From: DUQW01 sp050953805
GTDB lineage: Bacteria; Bacillota_I; Bacilli_A; Acholeplasmatales; Acholeplasmataceae
Assembly (NCBI GenBank): GCA_050953805.1
Contig: JBMNNE010000002.1
Coordinates: forward strand, 744,001 to 808,000
Direction: 5' to 3'
Length of the DNA: 64,000 bases
Both the position numbers and the translations under genes were made by a program. The notes below the pieces were generated by a model. The model made no database searches. It saw only the letters and a list, made by a program, of their open reading frames with translations, and was not told where the DNA came from. Positions 49,707-59,106 of the stretch are shown here, piece after piece (the first letter of the stretch is position 1; every line of letters begins with the position of its first letter).

Positions 49707-52700
49707 TTGTTGAAAGAAAAAGATGTTGAATTAAGTTTAATTTCATTATTTGAAGACTTAAAAAATATCGAAGACATTAAAATTGCTATCAGCAATATTT
49801 TTTCTGATTACCAAACATTGATTAATAATTTCGAAGGATATTTTGATAAAAAATCTGAACAAGATGTTAAAAGAGCTTTAGAAATAAATCGAGACTATTA
49901 TGATAAAGTTTTATCAAAAAATGAAAAATATAAAAATATTGTTGATAATAACTTATCTTCCTTAAAAGATGCTATTAAATCCAATGATGATAAATTAATT
50001 AAAATTGAAAATCACAATGATGAATTAAAAATACAGTCAGAAATTATTATTGATAATCGTGATATCGATATAAAAAAGGAAATTATTGATGCGAATAAAC
50101 GATTAGAAAATCTAATTGTGGCAGCTAATTCAGAAATTGAATTCATCAAACAAGCATATATTGAAAATTCTGACAAATATATCAATAGTCGTGATATTGA
50201 GTTAGAAGTTTTAGCATCGGAATATCAAATTAAATTAGAAAACTTACGTCAAAAAATGCGAGATCGTAATCAAATATACGAACAACAAGTAGCAAGAAAC
50301 CGACAAATTCGCGAACAATATGTATTAAATCATTCAGAAAAATATCAAGATATTAAAAATTTACATACATCTTTTTCAATTTATTATAATTCCAGAATTG
50401 ATGAAATATCAAAAAAATATCGTGAAGAAGTTAAATTTTTTAATGATGAATATAGTGCTAAAATTAGCATTTTAATGGATCAAGTTACTGAATTAGAAAC
50501 AGAAATTTTTTCAAAAGAATTAGAAACTAAAAATTTAATTCAAGAAAAATCAGAAAGTTTAAAATTACCATTCCAAGAAGCTAAAGATGAATATGACCAA
50601 GAATTAAGGAATCTAGTGGCACAACACAATGATGATTTAGATAATTTGGCAAATGATTTTAAGATTTTTGAAGATGAAATGAATCAAAAAATAGAAAAAC
50701 ATTATGAAGTTTTTAGAGAAAGTGATCAATCAAGAGACTCACATCAACAATTACAATATTTAATTAGACCAATTCAAAAAACAATTAAAGATGAACAAAA
50801 AGCTCATCTGTTAAAATTAAAAAATTTAATTAGTGAACATCGTAAATCGACTAAAAATCTATATAATGATTTCGTTTTAAAGAAATTAAAACTTGATCTT
50901 GATTTTATTTCCTTTGAATACGAAACATCAATTAAGAATAACAATTTTTTTGAAGCTAATTCACTGAAAATTCATTTGATAAATCTTGAAGTAGAAAAAC
51001 TTGAAGAAGAAAAGAACCAAAAAATTTGGATGTTAAACAATGCTTATAACCAAGAAATTTCATACATTGAAAGAATTCTTGCCCTAGGTTCTGAGCGTCA
51101 AGAATTTATGATTCAAGATCAAGATGGCAATAATTCTTTCGCTTTAGCTGCTAGTCAGTTTAATAATGAAATCGTAAAAACTTCATTTGAAATTGATACT
51201 GAAAATATTAATTTACAAATAAAAATCTTAAAAATAGTATATTTAAATAACGTTAAAAAAGTTACTTCCAAATATCAATTATTAATTCAAGAAGAAATGG
51301 TAAAAAGGGATACCATTATTAAACAGTATGAATGTGAAATTGATATTGAAAGAGAAAATTTAAAATTAGTTAGATTACAGTCTAATTTTGAATATGATTT
51401 ACTAAGATTAAAAACTGAATATGAACTTGATGTTGAATTAGTTAAAAATGATCAAAAAACTAGCAAATTAAAATATTTTCTAAATTTAACCAAAATTAAA
51501 CTTGATGATATCAATAAAAAGTATGAAGCAACTTTAGAATTTGAAATTGCTGAAGCCAAAGCCTCAAGAAATTTAGATATGTATTTAATTGATGCCGAAA
51601 AGGCTGATCGTTATTACATATCTTTATTAGATGCTTTATTATTACACCATAAGAAAATAGATGAAATTACGAAAATTATGAAATCAAGTTATTCTCATCC
51701 AGATTTTTCTATGACACGATTTTATCATTTAATTGATTTAGTTTGTCGACTACTTCCATCAGTTGAAGAGGAAAGTAATATCATTATTTCACATTTTAAA
51801 GATTTAACCGATATCGAAATTACTAAAAAAATCGATGAACTAACAGGTTATCAACATCGCAATAAACTCCAAACAATTTTAGATCAAAACGCTAGTTCAG
51901 AAGAATTAGTAAAATTTGATATTGATCAATTAATTGAAGATCGCGATGTGTTAAATAGTGAACTAGTTTATATTGAACAATTACTACATCGTGATAATAT
52001 TCAAATTTCACAATTATATCGTTATATTCAAATTTTAAAAAACGAAAATAAAGATTTAGACACATACGATGAATTAATTAAACTTAAAGTTGAATTAGCA
52101 AAGTTAAAAAATCAAATTAAACAATCTGAGCGATTGAAACGACAAATAGAAAAACAAATATCATTTAAAAATAATCAAATTTTATCCTATGAAGATCGAA
52201 TTAAGAAAATTAAGAAATCTTATAATCGGCAAAAAAGACGATTAAACAATCAAGTTAAACGGGAAGCTAGGGCATATTACAAAGAGAAAAATAGAAATTT
52301 AAAGCAATTTACTAATTTAACAAAAATTATTGAAAAATATGTCCACAGTTTATCAAGAAACTTAAATAGTCTAAAAGCCAATTTGACTAGAACAATGAAT
52401 GCGATTGATATTTTTTCTAATAATAATGAAGATTATCGCTCCCAATTAATTAACCAATTATTTAAATCATTAAATATATTTAGAAATATAAACTTAAGAA
52501 TTTATTATAATCAACAACATGATCAAAAAAATATATCAACCGGATTTAATTCTTCATATCGAATTTTAGTTGATAGTTTAAATCGAAATTATCGCAATAA
52601 TTTCTTAAAAGAAAAACGCAAGAACAATGAGCAAAAAAGGGCATATGATCAAAACTTCCTCAAGCTCCAACAAAAATATGATTTAGAAGTTTTAAAAGCT

Positions 52701-53213
52701 ACTAAAACCTTTGAATCAAGGACCAATGCGATTGGTATTCAATTAAAAGCCTATGATGATGAGTTTAGAAATATCTTTATTCAAGGTAATAACTATATTA
52801 AGACAATCAAAACCAATCAATCGGAGCTTGAGCAAGAATTAGATACTAATACGACGACACTAACTAAAAAACATACTGAAGAATTTACCACTTTTAATAA
52901 CAAGAAAAAATCTTTATTAAAAGATCTAGCAACTAAACACTATCAATTATTTAATTCAACAGTTGATCGTTCTCTTAAGTACCGTGATAACTATTTAGAA
53001 ACCAAAAGAGATATTGAAGAAACTTTAAAACTTTACTATAAACAAAATCAAGAAGCAATTCGACATAAGGCTTCTGAACATCGTAGATATCTACATAATA
53101 AAAAACGTCAGGAACGATATGAACAGACTTACTCAAGGAGAAAACTTCAATCCAAAAATAGACGAGTTGACCAAAGATATTTAACTAACTTAAAAGAAAT
53201 TCATTCAAAATAA
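49707..53213 (+). CDS. Giant cytoplasmic coiled-coil protein, 1168 residues, unknown
   Basis: The start is TTG (a tandem TTGTTG), after AGGAAGTGG. The protein has no signal peptide and no membrane helix. It is almost entirely helical and charged, with long Glu/Lys/Asn/Gln heptad-like stretches from residue 1 to about 1130, short breaks near 480 and 675-720 (SYSHPDFSMTRFYHLIDLVC), and a basic tail (RRKLQSKNRRVDQRYLTNLK). There is no Walker A or ABC signature, so it is not SMC. A cytoskeletal or scaffold role is guessed from shape only. It is the only plus-strand gene between 31.8 and 64 kb, flanked by its own promoter and a strong terminator. Confidence 0.88.
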   Translation: MLKEKDVELSLISLFEDLKNIEDIKIAISNIFSDYQTLINNFEGYFDKKSEQDVKRALEINRDYYDKVLSKNEKYKNIVDNNLSSLKDAIKSNDDKLIKIENHNDELKIQSEIIIDNRDIDIKKEIIDANKRLENLIVAANSEIEFIKQAYIENSDKYINSRDIELEVLASEYQIKLENLRQKMRDRNQIYEQQVARNRQIREQYVLNHSEKYQDIKNLHTSFSIYYNSRIDEISKKYREEVKFFNDEYSAKISILMDQVTELETEIFSKELETKNLIQEKSESLKLPFQEAKDEYDQELRNLVAQHNDDLDNLANDFKIFEDEMNQKIEKHYEVFRESDQSRDSHQQLQYLIRPIQKTIKDEQKAHLLKLKNLISEHRKSTKNLYNDFVLKKLKLDLDFISFEYETSIKNNNFFEANSLKIHLINLEVEKLEEEKNQKIWMLNNAYNQEISYIERILALGSERQEFMIQDQDGNNSFALAASQFNNEIVKTSFEIDTENINLQIKILKIVYLNNVKKVTSKYQLLIQEEMVKRDTIIKQYECEIDIERENLKLVRLQSNFEYDLLRLKTEYELDVELVKNDQKTSKLKYFLNLTKIKLDDINKKYEATLEFEIAEAKASRNLDMYLIDAEKADRYYISLLDALLLHHKKIDEITKIMKSSYSHPDFSMTRFYHLIDLVCRLLPSVEEESNIIISHFKDLTDIEITKKIDELTGYQHRNKLQTILDQNASSEELVKFDIDQLIEDRDVLNSELVYIEQLLHRDNIQISQLYRYIQILKNENKDLDTYDELIKLKVELAKLKNQIKQSERLKRQIEKQISFKNNQILSYEDRIKKIKKSYNRQKRRLNNQVKREARAYYKEKNRNLKQFTNLTKIIEKYVHSLSRNLNSLKANLTRTMNAIDIFSNNNEDYRSQLINQLFKSLNIFRNINLRIYYNQQHDQKNISTGFNSSYRILVDSLNRNYRNNFLKEKRKNNEQKRAYDQNFLKLQQKYDLEVLKATKTFESRTNAIGIQLKAYDDEFRNIFIQGNNYIKTIKTNQSELEQELDTNTTTLTKKHTEEFTTFNNKKKSLLKDLATKHYQLFNSTVDRSLKYRDNYLETKRDIEETLKLYYKQNQEAIRHKASEHRRYLHNKKRQERYEQTYSRRKLQSKNRRVDQRYLTNLKEIHSK

Positions 53214-53246
53214 AAAAAGATGAGAAACTTAAACTCATCTTTTTTT
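53212..53246. terminator. Bidirectional terminator between the coiled-coil gene and the PHP gene
   Basis: AAAAAAAGATGAG (53212-53224) pairs with CTCATCTTTTTTT (53234-53246) around a 9-base loop; T-runs serve both strands. Confidence 0.9.
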
Positions 53247-54071
53247 GTATATATTTTCTTTAAATTTTAGTATAGTAATTACTTTAACATTCATATCTTT
53301 AGCAAATCGGTAAGCAATTTTGATGGCGAAATCGTTTAATACATCAGGACTATGAGCATCACTGGCGACAATCCCAACTCCTCCTTCTTCAGCAACCATT
53401 TGCCAAAATTTAGGGCGAGGATAACGATAATTTTGATAATCATTAGGTGCAAGTCCTCTTTCATATTTAACTCTTCTAATTCCATTAGCATTAATTTCTA
53501 GTGGGATATCCAATTTAACACATTCTTGAATCATTGGTCTTAGTGCTTCATACATTTCATCAGTTGGTTCTTTAATCCCCCAAAAACAAACATCAGGGTG
53601 ACACAACATTGAAAAGTAACCAGATCTTAATCCTTTAATAACCGCTTGGCTATATTCTTTAATATCTTCTAATGTCCTTAAGTCATAAACACTTTTCATC
53701 GTGTTTGGTTTTTGAAGATAATGCTGACCAAGAATTAAATAGTCTAAATCTTTTAATAATTTTTGATAATAGGCATCATAATTATCATAATATTCCATTT
53801 CAAGACCTTTATAAATTATTAGTTGATGTTGCTTAGCATATTTGCTTGCTTCATCAAATTCTTTTAAATAAATTTGATAAAATTCATCAATCGACATTCG
53901 ATATTTACTATATTTATCTAATATTGGAAATGGAGCATGATCACTGATCCCTAAAATTTTTAATCCGTGTTTTACTGCTTCTTTGGCATAATCAATAACT
54001 TTTCCACCAGCATGGCGACATAACCAGTTGTGAGTATGATAATTAGCGTGATGTTCGTGATATTTAGTCAT
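53235..54071 (-). CDS. PHP-family phosphatase (histidinol-phosphatase HisK-like)
   Basis: PHP-domain metal-dependent hydrolase of 278 residues. Metal ligands: YHTHNWLCRHAGG near the start, GISDHAPFP, KGLEMEYY, LGQHYL, LCHPDVCFWG and ASDAHSPD. ATG at 54071, overlapping the obg stop, is preferred to a TTG at 54080. The pattern matches the histidinol-phosphatase (HisK/HisJ) subfamily, but there is no histidine operon here and a different phosphoester is as likely. It ends at a shared terminator. Confidence 0.88.
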   Translation of the reverse strand: MTKYHEHHANYHTHNWLCRHAGGKVIDYAKEAVKHGLKILGISDHAPFPILDKYSKYRMSIDEFYQIYLKEFDEASKYAKQHQLIIYKGLEMEYYDNYDAYYQKLLKDLDYLILGQHYLQKPNTMKSVYDLRTLEDIKEYSQAVIKGLRSGYFSMLCHPDVCFWGIKEPTDEMYEALRPMIQECVKLDIPLEINANGIRRVKYERGLAPNDYQNYRYPRPKFWQMVAEEGGVGIVASDAHSPDVLNDFAIKIAYRFAKDMNVKVITILKFKENIYKKR

Positions 54072-55311
54072 AAAATTCAAACTCGTATCCTAATATTTTA
54101 ACAGTGTCGCCATCTTTAACGCCAAACTCTCTAAGTCGTTCATGAATTTTTAATTGTCGTAATTGATAAGAAAATCTTTTTACACTAGCTTCATTGGAAA
54201 AATCTGTTCGATAAAATAACGCTTCAATCACATTACCTGACAAACTATAGACATTATCATCATCAAGAGTAATATTGTATAGTAATTCTTCAGCTTTTTC
54301 CTCAACTAATTTTAAGTATGGAACTTCCAGAGTAATTTTTGGTGCAGTTTGTAAAATTTCAACGGTTTTATCTAAAAAATGATTTAATCCATAATGAGTC
54401 ACTGCCGAGAGGATAATGACATCATCATGAAACTTAGATTTAATTTGATTAAGTTTTTCTTTATCAATTAAATCAACTTTATTTAAGACAATCACTTGCG
54501 GACGATTGACTAATTCTTCATTATATTTAGCTAATTCTTGATTAACAATTAAATAATTTTCATAGGGATCTTCGCTAGATAAATCAACGACATGAACGAA
54601 AACTCGACATCTTTCAATATGTCTTAAAAATTGAAAACCTAACCCATGTCCTAAACTAGCATTTTCGATTAATCCAGGAATATCAGCTACCACAAAATCA
54701 TAATCGTGATGATTAACGACGCCTAAATTTGGGATTAAAGTTGTAAAAGGATAGTCAGCAATTTTTGGTTTAGCATTAGAAATTACAGAAATTATTGTTG
54801 ATTTTCCAGCATTCGGGAAGCCAATTAAACCTACATCAGCAATCATTTTAAGTTCTAATTTTAATTCTCTAAATTCGCCAGGTAAGCCACGTTCACTAAA
54901 TTGTGGAGCTTGATTTTTATTTGATTTAAATGCAGTATTACCGCGTCCACCGCGTCCCCCATGAGCGACAACTAGTTCTTCACCATGAGCAGTTATTTCG
55001 CCGATATAAGCTTCATCTGTTGTCTTAATAACTGTGCCAAGTGGAACTTTTAAATAAGTATTTTTGGCACCACGACCATGTTGGTTTTTACTTTTTCCAT
55101 TTTCACCATTATCAGCTTTAATTATTTTCGTGTATCGAAAATTACTTAGGGTATTAATCCCTTCATCACCAACAAAGATGATCGAACCACCACGACCACC
55201 GTTACCACCAGCTGGGCCGCCAAACGGAACATATTTTTCACGCCTAAAAGCGACAATGCCGTCGCCACCTTTACCACCATGTACTTTGATTACTACTTCA
55301 TCTAAAAACAT
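54064..55311 (-). CDS. obg: GTPase Obg (CgtA)
   Basis: Ribosome-associated GTPase for 50S assembly and stress control, 415 residues. The glycine-rich Obg fold (GGKGGDGIVAFRREKYVPFG, GRGGRGNTAFKSNKNQAPQF) covers 1-158. The G domain has G1 GFPNAGKST, G3 DIPGLIENA and G4 NKVD. The C-terminal OCT domain (about 345-415) ends GYEFEFYD. The ribosome site is poor (AAGAATATG). It follows rpmA by 27 bases. Confidence 0.96.
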   Translation of the reverse strand: MFLDEVVIKVHGGKGGDGIVAFRREKYVPFGGPAGGNGGRGGSIIFVGDEGINTLSNFRYTKIIKADNGENGKSKNQHGRGAKNTYLKVPLGTVIKTTDEAYIGEITAHGEELVVAHGGRGGRGNTAFKSNKNQAPQFSERGLPGEFRELKLELKMIADVGLIGFPNAGKSTIISVISNAKPKIADYPFTTLIPNLGVVNHHDYDFVVADIPGLIENASLGHGLGFQFLRHIERCRVFVHVVDLSSEDPYENYLIVNQELAKYNEELVNRPQVIVLNKVDLIDKEKLNQIKSKFHDDVIILSAVTHYGLNHFLDKTVEILQTAPKITLEVPYLKLVEEKAEELLYNITLDDDNVYSLSGNVIEALFYRTDFSNEASVKRFSYQLRQLKIHERLREFGVKDGDTVKILGYEFEFYD

Positions 55312-55338
55312 ATTCTTAAAAGAAAAGGATAACTGATG

Positions 55339-55617
55339 TTATCCTTCGTAAACAGAAACTTGTGTGCGATTACGTCCTAAGCGTTCATATCTAACAGTAC
55401 CGGTTACTTTAGCAAATAAAGTATCATCGCCACCACGACCAACATTATGGCCAGGATGAATTTTAGTTCCTCTTTGACGATATATAATAGATCCGGCAGT
55501 TGCGAACTGTCCGTCTGATAATTTAGAACCTAGTCTTTTAGCATGAGAATCGCGTCCGTTACGAGATGATCCAACACCTTTTTTAGATGCGAATAATTGT
55601 AATTGTAATTTTAACAT
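55339..55617 (-). CDS. rpmA: 50S ribosomal protein L27 with Prp-cleaved N-terminal leader
   Basis: Large-subunit protein near the peptidyl-transferase centre, 92 residues. The leader MLKLQLQLFA followed by SKKGVGSSRNGRDS is the Firmicute-type L27 pro-sequence cut after LQLFA by Prp. The ribosome site (AAGGAGG) is inside the end of the prp gene. Downstream of rplU and prp in the standard order. Confidence 0.97.
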   Translation of the reverse strand: MLKLQLQLFASKKGVGSSRNGRDSHAKRLGSKLSDGQFATAGSIIYRQRGTKIHPGHNVGRGGDDTLFAKVTGTVRYERLGRNRTQVSVYEG

Positions 55618-55619
55618 GT

Positions 55620-55925
55620 TTATTCCTCCTTTATGTATTTAGGAAATTGACTTTTAATGTCAGCTAATGAATACATTAAATTTTCTAGTAATCCTTTAAC
55701 TATTACAGTTAAATTAACTATAGTAATTTTAACATATCCTTCTTTTAAATCAACCTTGATATTTTCTTTTTCATTTAACTTTTCAATCGCATTAATTGTC
55801 ATAATGACGGCAGTAGAAACCGCAGCACAGACAATATCTTCTCCGTATGGTGCAAACAATGCGTGACCAGAGACGGTAATTGATTCAAGGTTTTTTTGGT
55901 TAAATGTTTGTTGATAAGTAATCAT
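55620..55925 (-). CDS. prp: Ribosomal-processing cysteine protease Prp
   Basis: Cysteine protease of 101 residues that removes the L27 leader. The catalytic His is in VSGHALFAPYGEDIVCAAVS (given as SGHA) and the Cys in DIVCAAVS. It overlaps the rplU stop by one base (TAATG). Its presence matches the cleavage motif in L27. Confidence 0.94.
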   Translation of the reverse strand: MITYQQTFNQKNLESITVSGHALFAPYGEDIVCAAVSTAVIMTINAIEKLNEKENIKVDLKEGYVKITIVNLTVIVKGLLENLMYSLADIKSQFPKYIKEE

Positions 55926-56233
55926 TATTGGTTAATAGATTCGATTACTAGTTTAGTATAAGCTTGGCGATGTCCTTTTTTCTTAGCATCGTTATTTTTG
56001 TCTTTGTACTTGAAAACGATTAGTTTTTTACCACGACCGTTTTTAATAACTTTTGCTGTAACATTCGCACCAGCTACATAAGGTGTTCCTACAACTAATT
56101 TATCTCCACCTAACATTAATACTTTTTCAAAAGTATAAATGTCATCAGCTTCAACAGGAAGTTTTTCAACAAAAATTTCTTGTCCAACTTCAACTTTTAA
56201 TTGTTTTCCACCAGTTTCAATTACTGCATACAT
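55925..56233 (-). CDS. rplU: 50S ribosomal protein L21
   Basis: Large-subunit protein of 102 residues: MYAVIETGGKQLKVEVGQEI, GGDKLVVGTPYV and GHRQAYTKLVIESI are typical. AAAAAGGAGG precedes the ATG. First gene of the rplU-prp-rpmA-obg operon. Confidence 0.97.
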   Translation of the reverse strand: MYAVIETGGKQLKVEVGQEIFVEKLPVEADDIYTFEKVLMLGGDKLVVGTPYVAGANVTAKVIKNGRGKKLIVFKYKDKNNDAKKKGHRQAYTKLVIESINQ

Positions 56234-56323
56234 ATGTTTTTCCTCCTTTTTATTTTATGAAGACTCACTATTAGAGTAGTTATAATAACGTTTTTGACTC
56301 TTTCTACGTGGTACAACATGAGT

Positions 56324-56352
56324 ATATTAACATAGTTAATAAATATTTTCAA
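56324..56352 (-). promoter_or_regulatory. Promoter of rplU-prp-rpmA
   Basis: On the minus strand -35 TTGAAA (56347-56352), 17-bp spacer, -10 TAATAT (56324-56329). The leader between it and rplU (56234-56320) has potential stems and may be an L21-leader-like element, but I could not settle a fold. Confidence 0.7.
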
Positions 56353-56361
56353 TTATTTTGA

Positions 56362-57141
56362 TTATTTTAGATTATCAGATTGAACATTAGCATCTAAAAT
56401 AGCTAAATATTGTGTCATTATCGCTTGATGAATATCATCTTTGCCAATTGTTGGCTCATAGTTAACAATGTAGTAAGCCCAGCAATAAGATTTATTTTCT
56501 TTAACCATCATTTCAAGAGCAACTAAATGTTTAGCCATCAATTTTTGATTAACTAATTTTTCTGAACTAAAACTTAATTGATTAGTGACATCAAAAATAT
56601 CATAACCATTATTATTAAATAAGATGATTTTTTCTTTGGCATATTTTTTAGATTTAGTATTTTGAACAATTAAGGCAAGGATCACAATTAAGATAATAAA
56701 AAACAAAATAATAAAGATTACCCAAAGATTGTTTAGATCAAATCCGGATAGTAATAAAACTAAAATTGAAATTACTACTCCAAAAATTGATGAAATAATA
56801 AGCAATATCGGATATCCTTTTAAAAGTGTTATTCCTTTAACCTTAATTAGTTTTTCTTTCTTTGGTTTTCTATTTTTAAATTTTCGTTTTAATAAATACT
56901 CTATGGCAAGCCAAAGTGAAGATAGTAAAGCAAGATAAATACTAGTAATAATAATATCAACCGTTCTTTCTGATAAAACATCAATTTGAACCATAATGAT
57001 AAATGTAATTGCTACTACTGTATAAATTATTGCAAAAAGGATTTTCGTTTTAAAGGCATCTGTCTTACCAATAAAGGCTACTTTTGATAAGAAAAAAGCC
57101 AGTGTTAAAATGATTAGAACAAGAATTAATTCTGTTGACAA
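56362..57141 (-). CDS. Multi-spanning membrane protein, unknown
   Basis: A 259-residue protein with about five hydrophobic helices in the first 165 residues (LILVLIILTLAFFLSKVAF, ILFAIIYTVVAITFIIMVQI, DIIITSIYLALLSSLWLAIE, LLIISSIFGVVISILVLLLS, LWVIFIILFFIILIVILALI) and a soluble C-terminal 90 residues. TTG is the likely start after AAGAAGGTG. No family recognised. It follows radC. Confidence 0.78.
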   Translation of the reverse strand: MSTELILVLIILTLAFFLSKVAFIGKTDAFKTKILFAIIYTVVAITFIIMVQIDVLSERTVDIIITSIYLALLSSLWLAIEYLLKRKFKNRKPKKEKLIKVKGITLLKGYPILLIISSIFGVVISILVLLLSGFDLNNLWVIFIILFFIILIVILALIVQNTKSKKYAKEKIILFNNNGYDIFDVTNQLSFSSEKLVNQKLMAKHLVALEMMVKENKSYCWAYYIVNYEPTIGKDDIHQAIMTQYLAILDANVQSDNLK

Positions 57142-57160
57142 TATATCACCTTCTTTTTAT

Positions 57161-57847
57161 TTATAAAATGGTCTTTTTATTATTTTTAATACTATAAAAT
57201 TCGTTATCTCCTATAATTACATGATCAATAACTTCAATTTGCAACACTTCACCAACATCAATGATATTTTGAGTAATTAAAAGATCTTGTTGACTTGGAT
57301 TAGAATTACCAGATGGATGATTATGGATTAAAATTAAAGCATTAGATGATAATTGATAGGCTCTTTTAAATATTTCTCTAGGATGGATTAATAGTTGGTT
57401 TAATGTTCCTTTAAAAATATTCTCAATTGTAATTACTTCACCTTGAGTACTTAAATATATCACGAAGAGAGATTCTTGTAAAAGACCTCTTGTCTCATCA
57501 ACTAACAAATGATAAATATCAAAAGGAGTTTTGATTTTAGTGGGCTTAGTTAGACTATCACTATTTAACCTTTTACCCAATTCAATCGCAGCAATCACCT
57601 TACAAGCTTTTGCCATTTTAATTCCGTTAATTTTAATTAATTCATGATAAGTAACCGCTGATAGGTTACTTGATTGATTAATTTCATATAATAATCTTTT
57701 ACTTAAATCAATGACTGATTCTTTTTTAGTACCAGTTTCTAATAAGATAGCTAAAAGTTCTGCTGTAGATAATGATTTAGGACCATGTTTGATGAGTCGT
57801 TCTCGTGGACGCTCTTCATTTGGAATTTCTTTAATAAAATAACTCAT
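57161..57847 (-). CDS. radC: RadC-family JAMM/MPN protein
   Basis: A 228-residue protein of the RadC family, once linked to DNA repair; its molecular role is unsettled. The N-terminal helix-hairpin-helix part (RERLIKHGPKSLSTAELLAI) and the JAMM metalloprotease-like motif (HNHPSGNSNPSQQD) are intact. GGGTGA precedes the ATG. It lies 38 bases after folC. Confidence 0.93.
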   Translation of the reverse strand: MSYFIKEIPNEERPRERLIKHGPKSLSTAELLAILLETGTKKESVIDLSKRLLYEINQSSNLSAVTYHELIKINGIKMAKACKVIAAIELGKRLNSDSLTKPTKIKTPFDIYHLLVDETRGLLQESLFVIYLSTQGEVITIENIFKGTLNQLLIHPREIFKRAYQLSSNALILIHNHPSGNSNPSQQDLLITQNIIDVGEVLQIEVIDHVIIGDNEFYSIKNNKKTIL

Positions 57848-57885
57848 AAAATCACCCGATTAATAATAGAGTATTATTAGGGTAA

Positions 57886-59106
57886 TTACTTTTGGTAATG
57901 GTTTAAAAAATATCCTAAAAAATGAATCGATCCTGTAATTAGATAGATTTCCTCTTTTGAATCAATAGCTTTTAGAGCTAAATTAAAATCTTTAATTAGT
58001 TCAATTGTAGGAAAATCTTCTTTAATTTTATCTAGATCAGCCAATCTTATATCAGGAAAGGATGTTAAAATAATTCTTTTGGAAAAAGTTCTAATTTCAT
58101 TAATAAAACTATGATAGTCTTTTCCCTTTAAAAAGGAAACAATGGAGATGATTTTTTGATTAGGAAATAACAAATTGATTGATTCCTTTAAAGCTATCGC
58201 CGCTTCCGTATTATGTGCAGCATCAATATAAATTATGGGATTATCGTTAATTAATTCTAATCTACCGGGCCATTTAGCATTAAAAAGACCTTCTTTTATC
58301 GTTTTTAATTCAATTTTTGGGAATAAACAGTTGATTGCCTTAATCGCTAAGGCAGCATTTAATAATTGATATTCACCAATCATTTGTAACACATAGGCTT
58401 CATTATTAAATAAAAATGATAAAGGATTATCGGTTAATTTTTCGGGTTTATCAATAAAACTAATGTTGGCATTAATTGATTTGGCATATTCTATAGCAAA
58501 ATCACGATGTTTTAAGTCAATAGTTGTTAGCATTAAACCGTTAGGTTTTAAGATACCTAACTTATTTTTTAAAACATCTATTTCAGTTGGTCCTAATTTT
58601 TCAAGATGATCACTGCCAACATTAGTTAATAGTGATAAATCATAATTAATGGTGTTAGTAACATCTAAGGTGCCACCAATTCCTACTTCAATAATCATTA
58701 CTTCAACTTTTTGATCATAAAAATATAAAAATGCTAAAACAGTCAATAATTCAAAAAAAGACATTTTCTCTTCTAAAGTTTCATTATAATCTAATACTTT
58801 TAGTAAATACTCTTCTAAATCGGAATTGTTAATTAATCTATTATTTAATAAAATTCTTTCATTAAAAACTTTTAAATAGGGAGAAACAAAAGTTCCAACT
58901 CGATAACCGGCTAAAGTTAAGATTTCGGTTAAATATTTACAAACCGATCCTTTACCGTTCGTGCCCCCAACATGGATTTTTTTAATATGAGAAAAGTCAA
59001 GGTTAAAATAAGCGATAGCTTCCTTGATTCGATTCATATTATTTTGTGGGTTTTTTGATGTTTGAGATTCTAATTGTTTAATTAAATAACTTAAATTATT
59101 TATCAT
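57886..59106 (-). CDS. folC: Folylpolyglutamate synthase / Mur-ligase family
   Basis: Adds glutamate to folates, 406 residues. The P-loop HVGGTNGKGSVCKYL, IIEVGIGGTLDVTN and IYIDAAHNTEAA are typical of FolC. It overlaps the end of valS by 11 bases, the usual valS-folC order in Firmicutes. Dihydrofolate-synthase activity cannot be judged. Confidence 0.94.
   Translation of the reverse strand: MINNLSYLIKQLESQTSKNPQNNMNRIKEAIAYFNLDFSHIKKIHVGGTNGKGSVCKYLTEILTLAGYRVGTFVSPYLKVFNERILLNNRLINNSDLEEYLLKVLDYNETLEEKMSFFELLTVLAFLYFYDQKVEVMIIEVGIGGTLDVTNTINYDLSLLTNVGSDHLEKLGPTEIDVLKNKLGILKPNGLMLTTIDLKHRDFAIEYAKSINANISFIDKPEKLTDNPLSFLFNNEAYVLQMIGEYQLLNAALAIKAINCLFPKIELKTIKEGLFNAKWPGRLELINDNPIIYIDAAHNTEAAIALKESINLLFPNQKIISIVSFLKGKDYHSFINEIRTFSKRIILTSFPDIRLADLDKIKEDFPTIELIKDFNLALKAIDSKEEIYLITGSIHFLGYFLNHYQK

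Noticed and set aside
49707..53213. SMC or RecN-type ATPase
   Set aside because: No Walker A, Walker B or ABC signature is present despite the length and the coiled coil.
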